Positions 6,574 to 14,133 of a DNA stretch of 17,533 nt are shown one piece after another (position 1 is the first letter of the stretch; each line of letters starts with the position of its first letter). The stretch comes from Bacteroidota bacterium (GTDB taxonomy: Bacteria > Bacteroidota > Bacteroidia > Chitinophagales > UBA10324). The notes under the pieces are model-generated. The model worked only from the letters and a program-made list of their open reading frames with translations. It made no database searches and was not told the origin of the DNA. The translations under genes were made by a program, and so were the position numbers. The stretch covers positions 1-17,533 of the forward strand of contig DMRR01000152.1 of assembly GCA_003455275.1 (NCBI GenBank), in the 5' to 3' direction.

Positions 6574-7824
6574 ATGATAAATTTTTTAAAAGAAAAATTT
6601 TTTCCCGACAACCGTGTGAATCACTATGCTCTATCATGGGTTTTTCTGATCATGTTTTTTGCGGGTTTGATTTTTTCGCACGCCCTTCAGAGCATCAGTA
6701 TGGGATTATTAGCTGCCAATGTTCTGATTAATAAAGACGCAAAGGAGAACCTGAAATTTTATTTTAATGACAGGGTGATGGTTGTTCTTACTTTTTTTCT
6801 TCTCACTTATTTATTAAGCGGTTTTTATTCAGACGATAAAAAATTCTGGCTGGAAAAAGTGAATTTGCGATTAGCATTCGTTGTCATTCCAATAGGTCTT
6901 GTAGCCATGCGCGGGATGAGTCACAAACATTTTCAATGGGCGCTTTATATTTTTCTATGGTTGATTGTGGTTAGCTCCATTATTGTGCTGGCGAAATATT
7001 TCAGGAACTATGAAGAAATAAATACCAGCTATAGTGCCGGCGGAACAATGGAAACTCCCTATAGCCATATCCGGTTCAGCCTAATGGTTTGTTTTTGCAT
7101 ATTCAGTGGATGGTTTTTATATCGGGGAGATTTTCAACCCCTTTTTCGGGGAGAGAAATATTTCACTCTTGCAGCTACCGGGTTTCTTGTTCTGTTTCTT
7201 CACCTGCTCGCAGTGCGTAGCGGGTTGCTTGCGTTTTATATCTGCGCACTCTTTGTAACGCTCCGTAGTATTTACTTCGGAAAAAAATGGAAAAGCGGAA
7301 TTGCGATGATTGGGGTTCAGATATTAATTCCGGTGGTTGCCTATGTGGTTTTTCCTTCTGTGAAAAGTCGTGTAGACTACATGCAGTATGATATCAAAAA
7401 CTATTTCAACGGAGCAGACATCCGGGGTTTGAGCGACGCCACCAGGATATATTCCATTCGAACAGGAATTAAAATAGGCCAGCAGAATTATTGGTTTGGG
7501 GTCGGCGCGGGCGATTTGAAAAATGAAGCAATGAAATTTTATAAAGACATGCCGGAAATGAAGGATGCATATAAACTTCCGCATAACCAAATCATTTGGG
7601 AGTTTGCCTCTGTTGGAATTATTGGATTAATTATTTTTTGGTTTGCATCGTTGTTTCCATTTTTCTACAATCGTAATTACAAGGATCCGCTATTTCTCTG
7701 CTTGCATATTATTATATTTTCATCCTATTTGACAGAAGCTACCGCCGACGATTCAAATGGAAATGGATTGTACCTCGTATTTCTTTGCCTTATTTATTTT
7801 CAATTATTGAAGCAGCGGACATGA
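6574..7824 (+). CDS. O-antigen ligase/polymerase-like polytopic membrane protein
   Basis: This 416-residue integral inner-membrane protein has about ten or eleven hydrophobic segments and one long periplasmic loop (about residues 270-340). It resembles the O-antigen ligase (WaaL/Wzy, Wzy_C) family: LLAVRSGLLAFYICAL places a conserved Arg at the start of a helix, and the loop ends with LPHNQIIWEFASVGIIG, the typical HN-x-E-x-G-x-x-G pattern before the last helices. Such proteins join or polymerise lipid-linked oligosaccharides during LPS or capsule assembly. The neighbouring GT2 glycosyltransferase, overlapping by four bases (ATGA), supports this. Ligase and polymerase cannot be told apart from sequence alone. 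The start at 6574 lies 45 bp from the divergent sigma factor gene; no clear + strand promoter box was found there. Confidence 0.82.
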   Translation: MINFLKEKFFPDNRVNHYALSWVFLIMFFAGLIFSHALQSISMGLLAANVLINKDAKENLKFYFNDRVMVVLTFFLLTYLLSGFYSDDKKFWLEKVNLRLAFVVIPIGLVAMRGMSHKHFQWALYIFLWLIVVSSIIVLAKYFRNYEEINTSYSAGGTMETPYSHIRFSLMVCFCIFSGWFLYRGDFQPLFRGEKYFTLAATGFLVLFLHLLAVRSGLLAFYICALFVTLRSIYFGKKWKSGIAMIGVQILIPVVAYVVFPSVKSRVDYMQYDIKNYFNGADIRGLSDATRIYSIRTGIKIGQQNYWFGVGAGDLKNEAMKFYKDMPEMKDAYKLPHNQIIWEFASVGIIGLIIFWFASLFPFFYNRNYKDPLFLCLHIIIFSSYLTEATADDSNGNGLYLVFLCLIYFQLLKQRT

Positions 7825-8549
7825 AAATTTCAGGTGTTGTTATTACCTACAATGAGGAAAAAAATATCGGCAAGTGCATTGATTCATTCAGGGATTTGAC
7901 TGATGAAATTATTGTTGTTGATTCCTTTTCAACAGACAGAACAGAAATGATTTGCAGAGAGAAAGGCGCAAAATTTATTCAACATAAATTTGAAGGACAC
8001 ATTGAACAAAAAAATTTTGCTATCTCACAGGCATCCAACGATTGGATTCTTTCACTTGATGCTGACGAACAGCTCTCACCTGAATTAATAAGATCAATAA
8101 GGGAGCAAAAGGAGAAACAAAAAGTTTCTACGGAATTTTTTCAAATGAACAGGCTCAATAATTATTGTGGCAAATGGATAAAGCATGGCATTTGGTATCC
8201 GGATAAAAAAATCCGCCTTTGGAATAAACAAAATGGAAGTTGGGGCGGAACTAACCCACACGATAAGGTTATCATATCAGAGGGTGCGAAGGTTGAATTC
8301 TTAAATGGAGATATTCTTCATTTTACAGTTTCGTCCCGCGATGAATATTTTTCTCAACAAAAAAAGTTTGCCCTTCTGTCGAATCAAGAAAGAAAAAAAA
8401 GGAATGAAAAAAATTATCTACCCGTTTTTATCAGAGCAGCATTCGCTTTTTTTCGTTCTTATATTTTAAGAGCAGGCTTTCTTGATGGAACCGCGGGCTA
8501 CGATATAGCAAGAGGTTTTGCCTACTATACTAAAGTTAAATATTCTTGA
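7821..8549 (+). CDS. Family 2 glycosyltransferase (WaaE/LgtF-like, LPS core type)
   Basis: This 242-residue GT-A fold enzyme transfers a sugar from a nucleotide-sugar donor. MKISGVVITYNEEKNIG is the classic GT2 N-terminus. VDSFSTD (33-39) and LSLDADEQL, holding the metal/nucleotide-binding D80-x-D82, follow. WIKHGIWYPDKKIRLWNK and GGTNPHDKV are typical of the WaaE/KdtX/LgtF branch that modifies LPS inner core. The C-terminus GYDIARGFAYYTKVKYS is also characteristic of the group. The longer open frame from 7785 is not used: ATG at 7821 overlaps the upstream TGA in an ATGA arrangement, and the GT2 motif begins right after it. The gene ends before a strong hairpin at 8564-8591. The acceptor is unknown. 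Confidence 0.9.
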   Translation: MKISGVVITYNEEKNIGKCIDSFRDLTDEIIVVDSFSTDRTEMICREKGAKFIQHKFEGHIEQKNFAISQASNDWILSLDADEQLSPELIRSIREQKEKQKVSTEFFQMNRLNNYCGKWIKHGIWYPDKKIRLWNKQNGSWGGTNPHDKVIISEGAKVEFLNGDILHFTVSSRDEYFSQQKKFALLSNQERKKRNEKNYLPVFIRAAFAFFRSYILRAGFLDGTAGYDIARGFAYYTKVKYS

Positions 8550-8563
8550 TAATGAAAATAAAA

Positions 8564-8591
8564 AACCCCGCAGAAAAATAACTGCGGGGTT
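8564..8591 (-). terminator. Strong intrinsic terminator shared by convergent genes
   Basis: A perfect 10-bp stem (AACCCCGCAG 8564-8573 with CTGCGGGGTT 8582-8591) has an eight-base A-rich loop. Read on the minus strand, it is followed by a T-rich tract (TTTTTTATTTTC), an excellent terminator for the RRM gene that ends 23 bp before it. On the + strand the tail is weaker (TTCAATTATTATTTC), but the hairpin probably also ends the glycosyltransferase transcript. Confidence 0.9.
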
Positions 8592-8614
8592 CAATTATTA
8601 TTTCAGAAATGGTA

Positions 8615-8878
8615 TTACCACTTCTTAGGGCGATCTTGTGGAGGACGAGCAGGGCTTACTTCAATGTTGCGACCCTTCACATCGGTTCCATTGATTCTTT
8701 CGATTGCATTTTTGCCTTCTTCGTCGTTGGGCATTTCAACAAAACCGTAACCCTTGGCTCTGCCAGTGATGCGGTCCTTGATGATTTTAACAGAAGAAAC
8801 TTCGCCTGATTGAGCGAACACTTCTCTTAATTCTTCTTCAGTCAAAGAGTAATTAAGATTTCTAACATAAAGATTCAT
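8615..8878 (-). CDS. RRM-domain RNA-binding protein
   Basis: This 87-residue single RNA recognition motif has RNP2 as LYVRNL (residues 3-8) and RNP1 as KGYGFVEM (42-49), with the aromatic residues Tyr4, Tyr44 and Phe46 that stack on RNA bases. A short basic, Pro-rich tail (SPARPPQDRPKKW) follows the fold. Small proteins of this kind are abundant in Bacteroidota and cyanobacteria. They act as cytoplasmic RNA-binding regulators, in some cases linked to cold or stress. The gene sits directly downstream of infB on the same strand but has its own strong promoter (9019-9048), a long leader and its own terminator, so it is probably an independent, highly expressed unit. The exact targets are unknown. 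Confidence 0.95.
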   Translation of the reverse strand: MNLYVRNLNYSLTEEELREVFAQSGEVSSVKIIKDRITGRAKGYGFVEMPNDEEGKNAIERINGTDVKGRNIEVSPARPPQDRPKKW

Positions 8879-9012
8879 GAGTAAAAAAATTGAGTTTAAA
8901 AAAAAGATTTATTTGAGTTTGAAATTGACGGAGATGAAAACCGCGAACACGATATTATCGGGGCGAATTACCTGCGGTGGATAGTTGTTTGTCTGTTACT
9001 GTAATTATTTTG
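8879..9012 (-). other. Long 5' leader of the RRM gene
   Basis: From the promoter at 9019-9048, transcription should start near 9012, giving about 134 nt of untranslated leader. It contains a possible structure in which ACCGC (8940-8944) pairs with GCGGT (8974-8978) around an inner CGAT/ATCG arm (8950-8960). It ends in an A/T-rich stretch just before the ATG. I see no Shine-Dalgarno sequence. Leaders of this length on RNA-binding protein genes can serve in autoregulation; that role is inferred. Confidence 0.4.
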
Positions 9013-9018
9013 AGTGGT

Positions 9019-9048
9019 CAAAGATATTCCCAAGAGTGAAAACACCAA
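9019..9048 (-). promoter_or_regulatory. Bacteroidota housekeeping promoter of the RRM gene
   Basis: On the minus strand, TTG (9048-9046) is followed by exactly 19 nt and then TATCTTTG (9026-9019), a full match to the TTG-N19-TAnnTTTG consensus of the main Bacteroidota sigma factor. It lies in the gap between infB and the RRM gene and is the best promoter in the window. Confidence 0.75.
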
Positions 9049-9075
9049 CTTAATAACAATTTTAATTCTATAGGA

Positions 9076-12006
9076 TTAAAGTGTGCGCTTTACTTCCACT
9101 TGCTCAAATCCTTCTAGGATATCTCCCTCTTTAATGTCGTTGTAATTTTTTATAGTAATACCACACTCGTATCCGGCTGCGACTTCTTTAACATCATCTT
9201 TAAATCGTTTCAATGAAGAAAGCTCGCCTGTATAAATTACTATGCCGTCGCGAATAATGTGAACCTTTGTATTTCGTGTAACCCGGCCATCAGTTACAAA
9301 ACAGCCGGCAACTGTTCCAACCTTAGAAACCTTAAACACATTTCGTATCTCGATATTGCAAACAACTTTTTCTTCAACTTTTGGCTCAAGCAATCCTTCC
9401 ATTGCCGCTCTGATTTCTTCAATTGCCTGATAAATGATAGAGTAGAGGCGGATTTCAATATTTTCTTTCTCAGCAATCTTGCGCGCATTGCCCGAAGGAC
9501 GAACCTGAAATCCGACAATTATTGCATCAGAGGCTGAAGCAAGTAAAACATCAGATTCTGTAATTGCGCCAACTGCTTTGTAAACTACATTAACATGAAT
9601 TTCGTTGGTAGAAAGTTTTTGAAGCGAATCTGAAATCGCTTCAACAGAACCATCAAAATCAGCCTTGATAATTACATTCAGTTCTTTGAAATTTCCAAGT
9701 GCAAGGCGACGGCCAATTTCATCAAGCGTAATATGTTTTTTTGTTCTGATTCCTTGTTCACGAAGAATCTGGCCGCGTTTGTTTGCAGTTTGCCTTGCCT
9801 CTTGTTCGTCTTCGTAGGCGCGAACTTTTTCGCCGGCTTGTGGCGCCCCATCTAAACCCAAAACAAGAACCGGAGTTGCAGGAGGCGCAACCTTCATTTT
9901 ATTTCCGCGCTCATCGAACATTGCTTTTACTTTTCCTGAGTTAGCCCCTGCTACAATCATATCTCCCTGATGCAGGGTTCCTTCCTGAACAAGTAATGTT
10001 GAAACATATCCCCGGCCTTTATCAAGAGAGGCTTCAATCACAGACCCAATAGCAGGTTTGTCAGGATTAGCTTTTAGTTCAAGCAAATCAGCTTCAATCA
10101 ATATTTTTTCAAGCAGCAATTCGACATTGGTTCCTTTCTTGGCAGAAATTTCCTGCGATTGGAATTTTCCTCCCCAATCTTCCACCAGAATATTCATTTG
10201 AGATAATTGTTCGCGAACCTTTTCTGCATTGGCCCCGGGCTTATCCATTTTGTTGAAAGCAAAAATCATAGGAACGCCGGCAGCTTGTGCGTGACTGATC
10301 GCCTCTTTTGTTTGCGGCATTACGCTATCGTCTGCTGCAATTACAATAACCACAATATCGGTAATCTTGGCTCCGCGCGCACGCATAGCTGTAAACGCTT
10401 CGTGACCAGGAGTGTCGAGAAAAGTTATTTTTCTACCATCGGGAAGTTCAACTTCATAGGCGCCAATGTGCTGAGTGATTCCGCCTTTTTCTCCAGCAAC
10501 TACATTTTCATTTCTGATATAGTCAAGCAAGGAAGTTTTTCCGTGGTCTACATGGCCCATAATAGTAACAATGGGCGGGCGCGGCTTCAAAGTTTCCGGA
10601 GAATCTTCTTCTTCAATTTCTTCTTCTTGAGCATCAACACCGATGAATTCTACTTCATATCCAAATTCGTGAGTTACGAGTTCAATAATTTCTGCGTCGA
10701 GGCGTTGGTTGATAGAAACAAACACCCCGAGATTCATACAATTTTTAATTACATCGGTTGATGAAACATTCATAAGGCTCGCTAACTCAGACACCGCAAT
10801 AAATTCTGTGACCTGAAGTTTCTGTTTGCCGCCAGCAGATTGAAGTTCTTCCTTTTCATCCTCTCTCCTGTCTTTGCGTAATTTCTTTCCGGCCTTGCCC
10901 CCTTTAATACCATGCGAACTAAGTCGAGACATGGTAGCTTTAATCTTATCCTGAATTTCCTTTTGAGAAACTTCTGTTGGAACATCTTCTGTGCGCCTTT
11001 CGCCTTCGCGGCGGCCGCCACGATCATCTCTTCTGCGCTGATCGCCGTGTCTTTGATTTTGCGTTTGTTGGTTTCTTTCCGAAGTGCGCTGCTGACCAGG
11101 AGCTTGTGTTGATCCGCTTTGGGCGCGCGGCGTAGTTCCGGGTGGCTGTTGTCCTATCGGACCTTCTTCCGAAGAGTATATTCTTTTTCTCTTCCGCTTT
11201 TCTCTTCCACTTTTTATAACATCAGAATAGTCGGGCTTCTTATCTTGAATAGAGCCAAGATCTATTTTCCCCATTACTGTAGGTCCGCTCAGTTTTGAGT
11301 AAGAAGTTTTTCTGGTTGGTCCAGCCTCTTCTTTTGCGGGCTCCGTATTTTTTTCAGCAATCTTAATCTCCTCCGTCGCTTCTAGTTGTACAGGTGTTTT
11401 TACTTCTTTAATCTCTTCAACGATTTCATCGGCCTTCTTCTTTCCTTTTCCTTTTTTCGCGGGTTCGGATTTTTTCTTCTCCTTATCTTCATCGGACGGG
11501 TCGGCGGGCAATTCTATTTTGCCAACCACTTTTGGCCCTTCAACTTTATCGGCCTTCGCTCTTTTAACTTTTGTCGGGACTTTCTCTTCTTCTGCTTTTT
11601 GGTCTTCTTTTTTTGAATCAGTTTTTAAACCCTGAGCAGGTTCTTCATCAGACTTCTTTTTGTCTTGTGCTTTTGTAGAAGTCTTAATGTTTTTTATTAG
11701 CAACCCCTCTTCTTCTTCATCCGGTTTTTTCGGAGAAGCTTTTGCCGGCACTTTTTCCGGTTCAATTTCCTTCGGAGCAGCGGGCTTTATTCCAAGAGAA
11801 ATTTTATCTGCCTTTTGTTTATCGCTTTTATCCTGAGCAAACTCAAGCAGCAACACTTCATACATTTCATCAGTGATTTTCACAGTGGGTTTGTTCTCCA
11901 CAGAAAATCCCTTTTGATTCAGATACTCAATAAGGTGATTCAAGCCCACATTGAGCTCCTTGGCAACCGCCGCAATTCTCTTTCCGCCTGTTGTTACTTC
12001 AGCCAT
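9076..12006 (-). CDS. infB: Translation initiation factor IF-2
   Basis: IF-2 is the GTPase that brings initiator fMet-tRNA to the 30S subunit and promotes subunit joining. This 976-residue form has the first IF2_N domain (about 8-60, [20 protein letters not shown]). A long, charged low-complexity linker (about 75-390) then carries a repeated GP-x-V-x-GKI-x-L motif (157-165 and 241-250) and an Arg/Gln-rich stretch (about 285-340). A second IF2_N-like segment follows (about 400-455). In the G domain, G1 is GHVDHGKT (484-491), then [10 protein letters not shown] (508-517), DTPGHEAF (531-538) and NKMDKP (585-590). Domains II to IV follow to the C-terminus. The extended N-terminus is usual in Bacteroidota. 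The gene is last of rimP-nusA-infB, 43 bp after nusA, with a hairpin in the gap. Confidence 0.98.
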   Translation of the reverse strand: MAEVTTGGKRIAAVAKELNVGLNHLIEYLNQKGFSVENKPTVKITDEMYEVLLLEFAQDKSDKQKADKISLGIKPAAPKEIEPEKVPAKASPKKPDEEEEGLLIKNIKTSTKAQDKKKSDEEPAQGLKTDSKKEDQKAEEEKVPTKVKRAKADKVEGPKVVGKIELPADPSDEDKEKKKSEPAKKGKGKKKADEIVEEIKEVKTPVQLEATEEIKIAEKNTEPAKEEAGPTRKTSYSKLSGPTVMGKIDLGSIQDKKPDYSDVIKSGREKRKRKRIYSSEEGPIGQQPPGTTPRAQSGSTQAPGQQRTSERNQQTQNQRHGDQRRRDDRGGRREGERRTEDVPTEVSQKEIQDKIKATMSRLSSHGIKGGKAGKKLRKDRREDEKEELQSAGGKQKLQVTEFIAVSELASLMNVSSTDVIKNCMNLGVFVSINQRLDAEIIELVTHEFGYEVEFIGVDAQEEEIEEEDSPETLKPRPPIVTIMGHVDHGKTSLLDYIRNENVVAGEKGGITQHIGAYEVELPDGRKITFLDTPGHEAFTAMRARGAKITDIVVIVIAADDSVMPQTKEAISHAQAAGVPMIFAFNKMDKPGANAEKVREQLSQMNILVEDWGGKFQSQEISAKKGTNVELLLEKILIEADLLELKANPDKPAIGSVIEASLDKGRGYVSTLLVQEGTLHQGDMIVAGANSGKVKAMFDERGNKMKVAPPATPVLVLGLDGAPQAGEKVRAYEDEQEARQTANKRGQILREQGIRTKKHITLDEIGRRLALGNFKELNVIIKADFDGSVEAISDSLQKLSTNEIHVNVVYKAVGAITESDVLLASASDAIIVGFQVRPSGNARKIAEKENIEIRLYSIIYQAIEEIRAAMEGLLEPKVEEKVVCNIEIRNVFKVSKVGTVAGCFVTDGRVTRNTKVHIIRDGIVIYTGELSSLKRFKDDVKEVAAGYECGITIKNYNDIKEGDILEGFEQVEVKRTL

Positions 12007-12021
12007 TCAGTTTTATTAGAA

Positions 12022-12042
12022 CTTATCGATCAAATCGATAAG
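12022..12042 (-). other. Perfect hairpin in the nusA-infB intercistronic gap
   Basis: CTTATCGAT (12022-12030) and ATCGATAAG (12034-12042) form a perfect 9-bp stem with a three-base loop. It fills half of the 43-bp gap and ends 15 nt before the infB start codon. On the transcribed strand no T-run follows, so it is not a typical terminator for the operon. Possible roles are RNase processing, mRNA protection or control of infB translation. In the antisense direction it is followed by CGTTTTT and could stop antisense transcripts. Confidence 0.6.
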
Positions 12043-12049
12043 CGTTTTT

Positions 12050-13312
12050 CTATCCTTCTTTTTTATTATCGCTTTCAAATTCTGTTTTCAGAATTTTAAT
12101 CACCTCTTTAATTGTTTCTTCTTCCAAATCCGAGCGGCGCACCAGCTCATCTACGCTCAAATCCAGCACGCTACGGGCAGTATCGCAACCGATTGCTTTC
12201 AACTCATCAATTATCCAACCATCGATCTCGTCTGAAAATTCATCCAGATCAATATCAAATTCTTCATCATCTTCTTCGCCCTCTCGGAACACATCAATTT
12301 GGTATCCGGTGATTCTTCCGGCGAGCCGGATGTTTACGCCCCCGCGGCCAATTGCCATTGATACCTGATCGGATTTGAGGTATACCGCTACTTTTTTTGT
12401 TTCGTCATTAATTTCCATTGAAGTGATTTTCGCAGGAGTTAATGAGCGTGTGATAAAAAGCTGAATATTGTTGGTGTAATTGATGATATCAATATTTTCA
12501 TTCTTGAGCTCACGAACAATTCCATGAATGCGCGAACCCTTCATTCCAACACAAGCGCCAACGGGGTCAATTCTGTCATCATAAGACTCAACTGCGACTT
12601 TTGCGCGCTCACCCGGTTCACGAACAATTTTCTTAATTGTAATCAGCCCATCAAATATTTCAGGCACTTCAGCTTCTAAAAGTTTTGCAAGAAATTGTGG
12701 GTCGGTGCGGGAAAGCATTACAACGGGGCTTCCGTTTTTCATTTCAACTGAGCGCACAACTGCACGAACATTATCGCCCTTCTTAAAAAAGTCTGCGGGA
12801 ATAGTTTCGGTTTTGGGAATAATTAATTCGTTTCCATCATCATCAATTAATAGTGTTTCGCGTTTCCAAATCTGATAAACCTCACCACTTACAATTTCTC
12901 CGATACGATCGCTGTATTTTTTATAGAGCTCGTCTTTTTCTAATTCAGTAACCCGCCCGGCAAGAGTTTGGCGGGCGCTCAAAACAGCCCGGCGACCAAA
13001 TGATGCCATCTTAATTTCTTCAATAGTTTCTTCGCCTACAGAAAAATCGGGCTCGATCTTAACCGCTTCTGAAAGAGGGATCTGTTTAACAGGATCTTCC
13101 ACTGCACCATCTTCGACAATCTCGCGGCGATGCCAAATTTCAAGATCGCCTTTCTCCGTATTAACGATTATGTCAAAATTTGCATCATCACCATACTTCT
13201 TTCGAATTAGTGTGCGGAATACATCTTCCAACACCTTCATCATAGTTGGTCGGTCAATGTTTTTCTGGTCTTTAAACTCTGAGAATGATTCAATCAGCTC
13301 AATGTTATTCAT
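12050..13312 (-). CDS. nusA: Transcription termination/antitermination factor NusA
   Basis: NusA binds RNA polymerase and modulates pausing, termination and antitermination. This 420-residue protein has the N-terminal polymerase-binding domain (about 1-125), an S1 domain (about 137-200, GEIVSGEVYQIWKRETLLID), a first KH domain with GACVGMKGSRIHGIVREL (252-269), and a second KH domain with VSMAIGRGGVNIRLAGR (317-333). An acidic segment (about 345-363) and a short helical C-terminal region (about 364-412) follow. The duplicated acidic-repeat domains of E. coli NusA are absent, so it is shorter (E. coli about 495), as is normal in this phylum. Only 8 nt separate it from rimP. The terminator in the rimP leader makes self-regulation by NusA an attractive idea, not shown here. 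Confidence 0.98.
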   Translation of the reverse strand: MNNIELIESFSEFKDQKNIDRPTMMKVLEDVFRTLIRKKYGDDANFDIIVNTEKGDLEIWHRREIVEDGAVEDPVKQIPLSEAVKIEPDFSVGEETIEEIKMASFGRRAVLSARQTLAGRVTELEKDELYKKYSDRIGEIVSGEVYQIWKRETLLIDDDGNELIIPKTETIPADFFKKGDNVRAVVRSVEMKNGSPVVMLSRTDPQFLAKLLEAEVPEIFDGLITIKKIVREPGERAKVAVESYDDRIDPVGACVGMKGSRIHGIVRELKNENIDIINYTNNIQLFITRSLTPAKITSMEINDETKKVAVYLKSDQVSMAIGRGGVNIRLAGRITGYQIDVFREGEEDDEEFDIDLDEFSDEIDGWIIDELKAIGCDTARSVLDLSVDELVRRSDLEEETIKEVIKILKTEFESDNKKEG

Positions 13313-13320
13313 GTTGTCTG

Positions 13321-13788
13321 TTATTTAAATTCTACCACAACGGTGGTTGATTTTATCTGGTTAAAATTAATTTCAATTTGTCCAAGGAGGGTTTGTTTTT
13401 TCTTTTCAGTTTTAATCTCTTCAAGAAGAATTCCATTATCGTTCGCGCTGACCAGTCTTCCTTCTTTTCTTGATCCATCATTCAATAGCACGCTCACTTT
13501 TCTTCCTGCGTATTTTCTGTATTGCCTCAAAACCTTGAGCGGCTTTCCCATTCCGGGGCTAGAGACTTCAAGGGAATAACTAGAAGAAAAATTGAATTCC
13601 TTATCAAGCTCGCCCTCCAGAAAACGGCTTATGGTTGCGCAGTTTTCTATTGTAAACCCTTTGTCAGAATCAACGAACACTTGAACGGTACCGCCATTTA
13701 CCTTGCAATCTACCAGAAACCAATTACGAGACTCTAATTCGGGCGTCAGTATTGCTGAAATTTTATTTTGAAGTTCTGAACTATTCAT
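13321..13788 (-). CDS. rimP: Ribosome maturation factor RimP
   Basis: RimP assists 30S subunit assembly in the cytoplasm. The 155-residue protein has the two expected parts: an N-terminal alpha/beta domain (about 1-85) ending in the conserved VSSPGMGKPL (75-84), and an Sm-like C-terminal beta domain (about 86-150, RKYAGRKVSVLL and RLVSANDNGILLEE). It is first in rimP-nusA-infB, the same gene order as in E. coli and most bacteria. No alternative Met occurs before the conserved part, so the start at 13788 is firm. The start codon lies only 12 nt downstream of the stem of a complete intrinsic terminator on the same strand, an unusual arrangement described separately. Confidence 0.96.
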   Translation of the reverse strand: MNSSELQNKISAILTPELESRNWFLVDCKVNGGTVQVFVDSDKGFTIENCATISRFLEGELDKEFNFSSSYSLEVSSPGMGKPLKVLRQYRKYAGRKVSVLLNDGSRKEGRLVSANDNGILLEEIKTEKKKQTLLGQIEINFNQIKSTTVVVEFK

Positions 13789-13794
13789 AACAAT

Positions 13795-13816
13795 AAAAAA
13801 GGGGACGCCGTCCCCT
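13795..13816 (-). terminator. Intrinsic terminator in the rimP leader (candidate attenuator of rimP-nusA-infB)
   Basis: On the minus strand the DNA reads GGGGAC, loop GGC, GTCCCC, directly followed by six T residues. With a flanking A-T pair this is a 7-bp, G+C-rich stem (13800-13816) plus a T-tract (13795-13800). Six bases later is the rimP ATG. No promoter can fit between the T-tract and the ATG, so any operon transcript must pass the hairpin. It may also terminate the upstream cluster ending at 13974. Confidence 0.85.
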
Positions 13817-13835
13817 CATTCACTTAATCCGCGTG

Positions 13836-13843
13836 CAAATGTA
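13836..13843 (-). promoter_or_regulatory. Candidate -7 box of the rimP-nusA-infB promoter
   Basis: TACATTTG on the minus strand is a full match to TAnnTTTG. The upstream element is poor: TTT instead of TTG at a 19-nt spacing. Transcription would start near 13830, just before the terminator hairpin, leaving a leader of roughly 40 nt. It is the only good -7 box in the 185-bp gap. Confidence 0.4.
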
Positions 13844-13939
13844 ATCGCAGCTATGAGAAATGAAAATTTGTTTTTGAAGCGGAGGAATGAAATGCTAATG
13901 AATAATTGAGTAGAAATTACTTGCGATCTCGTCAAAAAT

Positions 13940-14133
13940 TTATTTTGAAAAAATTATTTGAGGAAGCAGAACTTTATTTTGAATTCTTATCGGAAGCATC
14001 GAATCTTTTAACTGCATTATTTCTATTCCGGATTTGCCGATGATGCCGATGCAAACTTTTTCGACGAATAAAAATTAGCAATTGGTTGTAAATACATTTA
14101 TGCGATGAATGGGATATGCTGTAAAATTTTTTT
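13940..14133 (-). pseudogene. Out-of-frame remnant of a T9SS type A sorting domain
   Basis: In the minus-strand frame adjacent to the propeller gene, starting at an A7 tract (14133-14127), the translation contains NFTAYPIHRINVFTTN, an in-frame TAA (14077-14075), then VEKVCIGIIGKSGIEI, MQLKDSMLPIRIQNK and LPQIIFSK up to a TAA at 13942-13940. This follows the plan of T9SS tails: a YP motif, an EKV-I-x-I-x-GK strand pair, and a closing LP-x-x-IY-x-x-K strand. The Asn-Pro after YP and the Gly before the last strand are missing. At least two small indels are needed to restore the domain. It was found by eye only. Confidence 0.55.

Noticed and set aside
7785..7820. Upstream extension of the GT2 glycosyltransferase to 7785
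   Set aside because: The GT2 motif begins at the ATG at 7821, which overlaps the previous stop in an ATGA junction; the extra 12 residues are unlike the family.
10207..10761. A 184-codon + strand frame antisense to infB
   Set aside because: It lies opposite the conserved IF-2 G domain; Cys/Asn/Phe-rich translation is typical of an antisense shadow.
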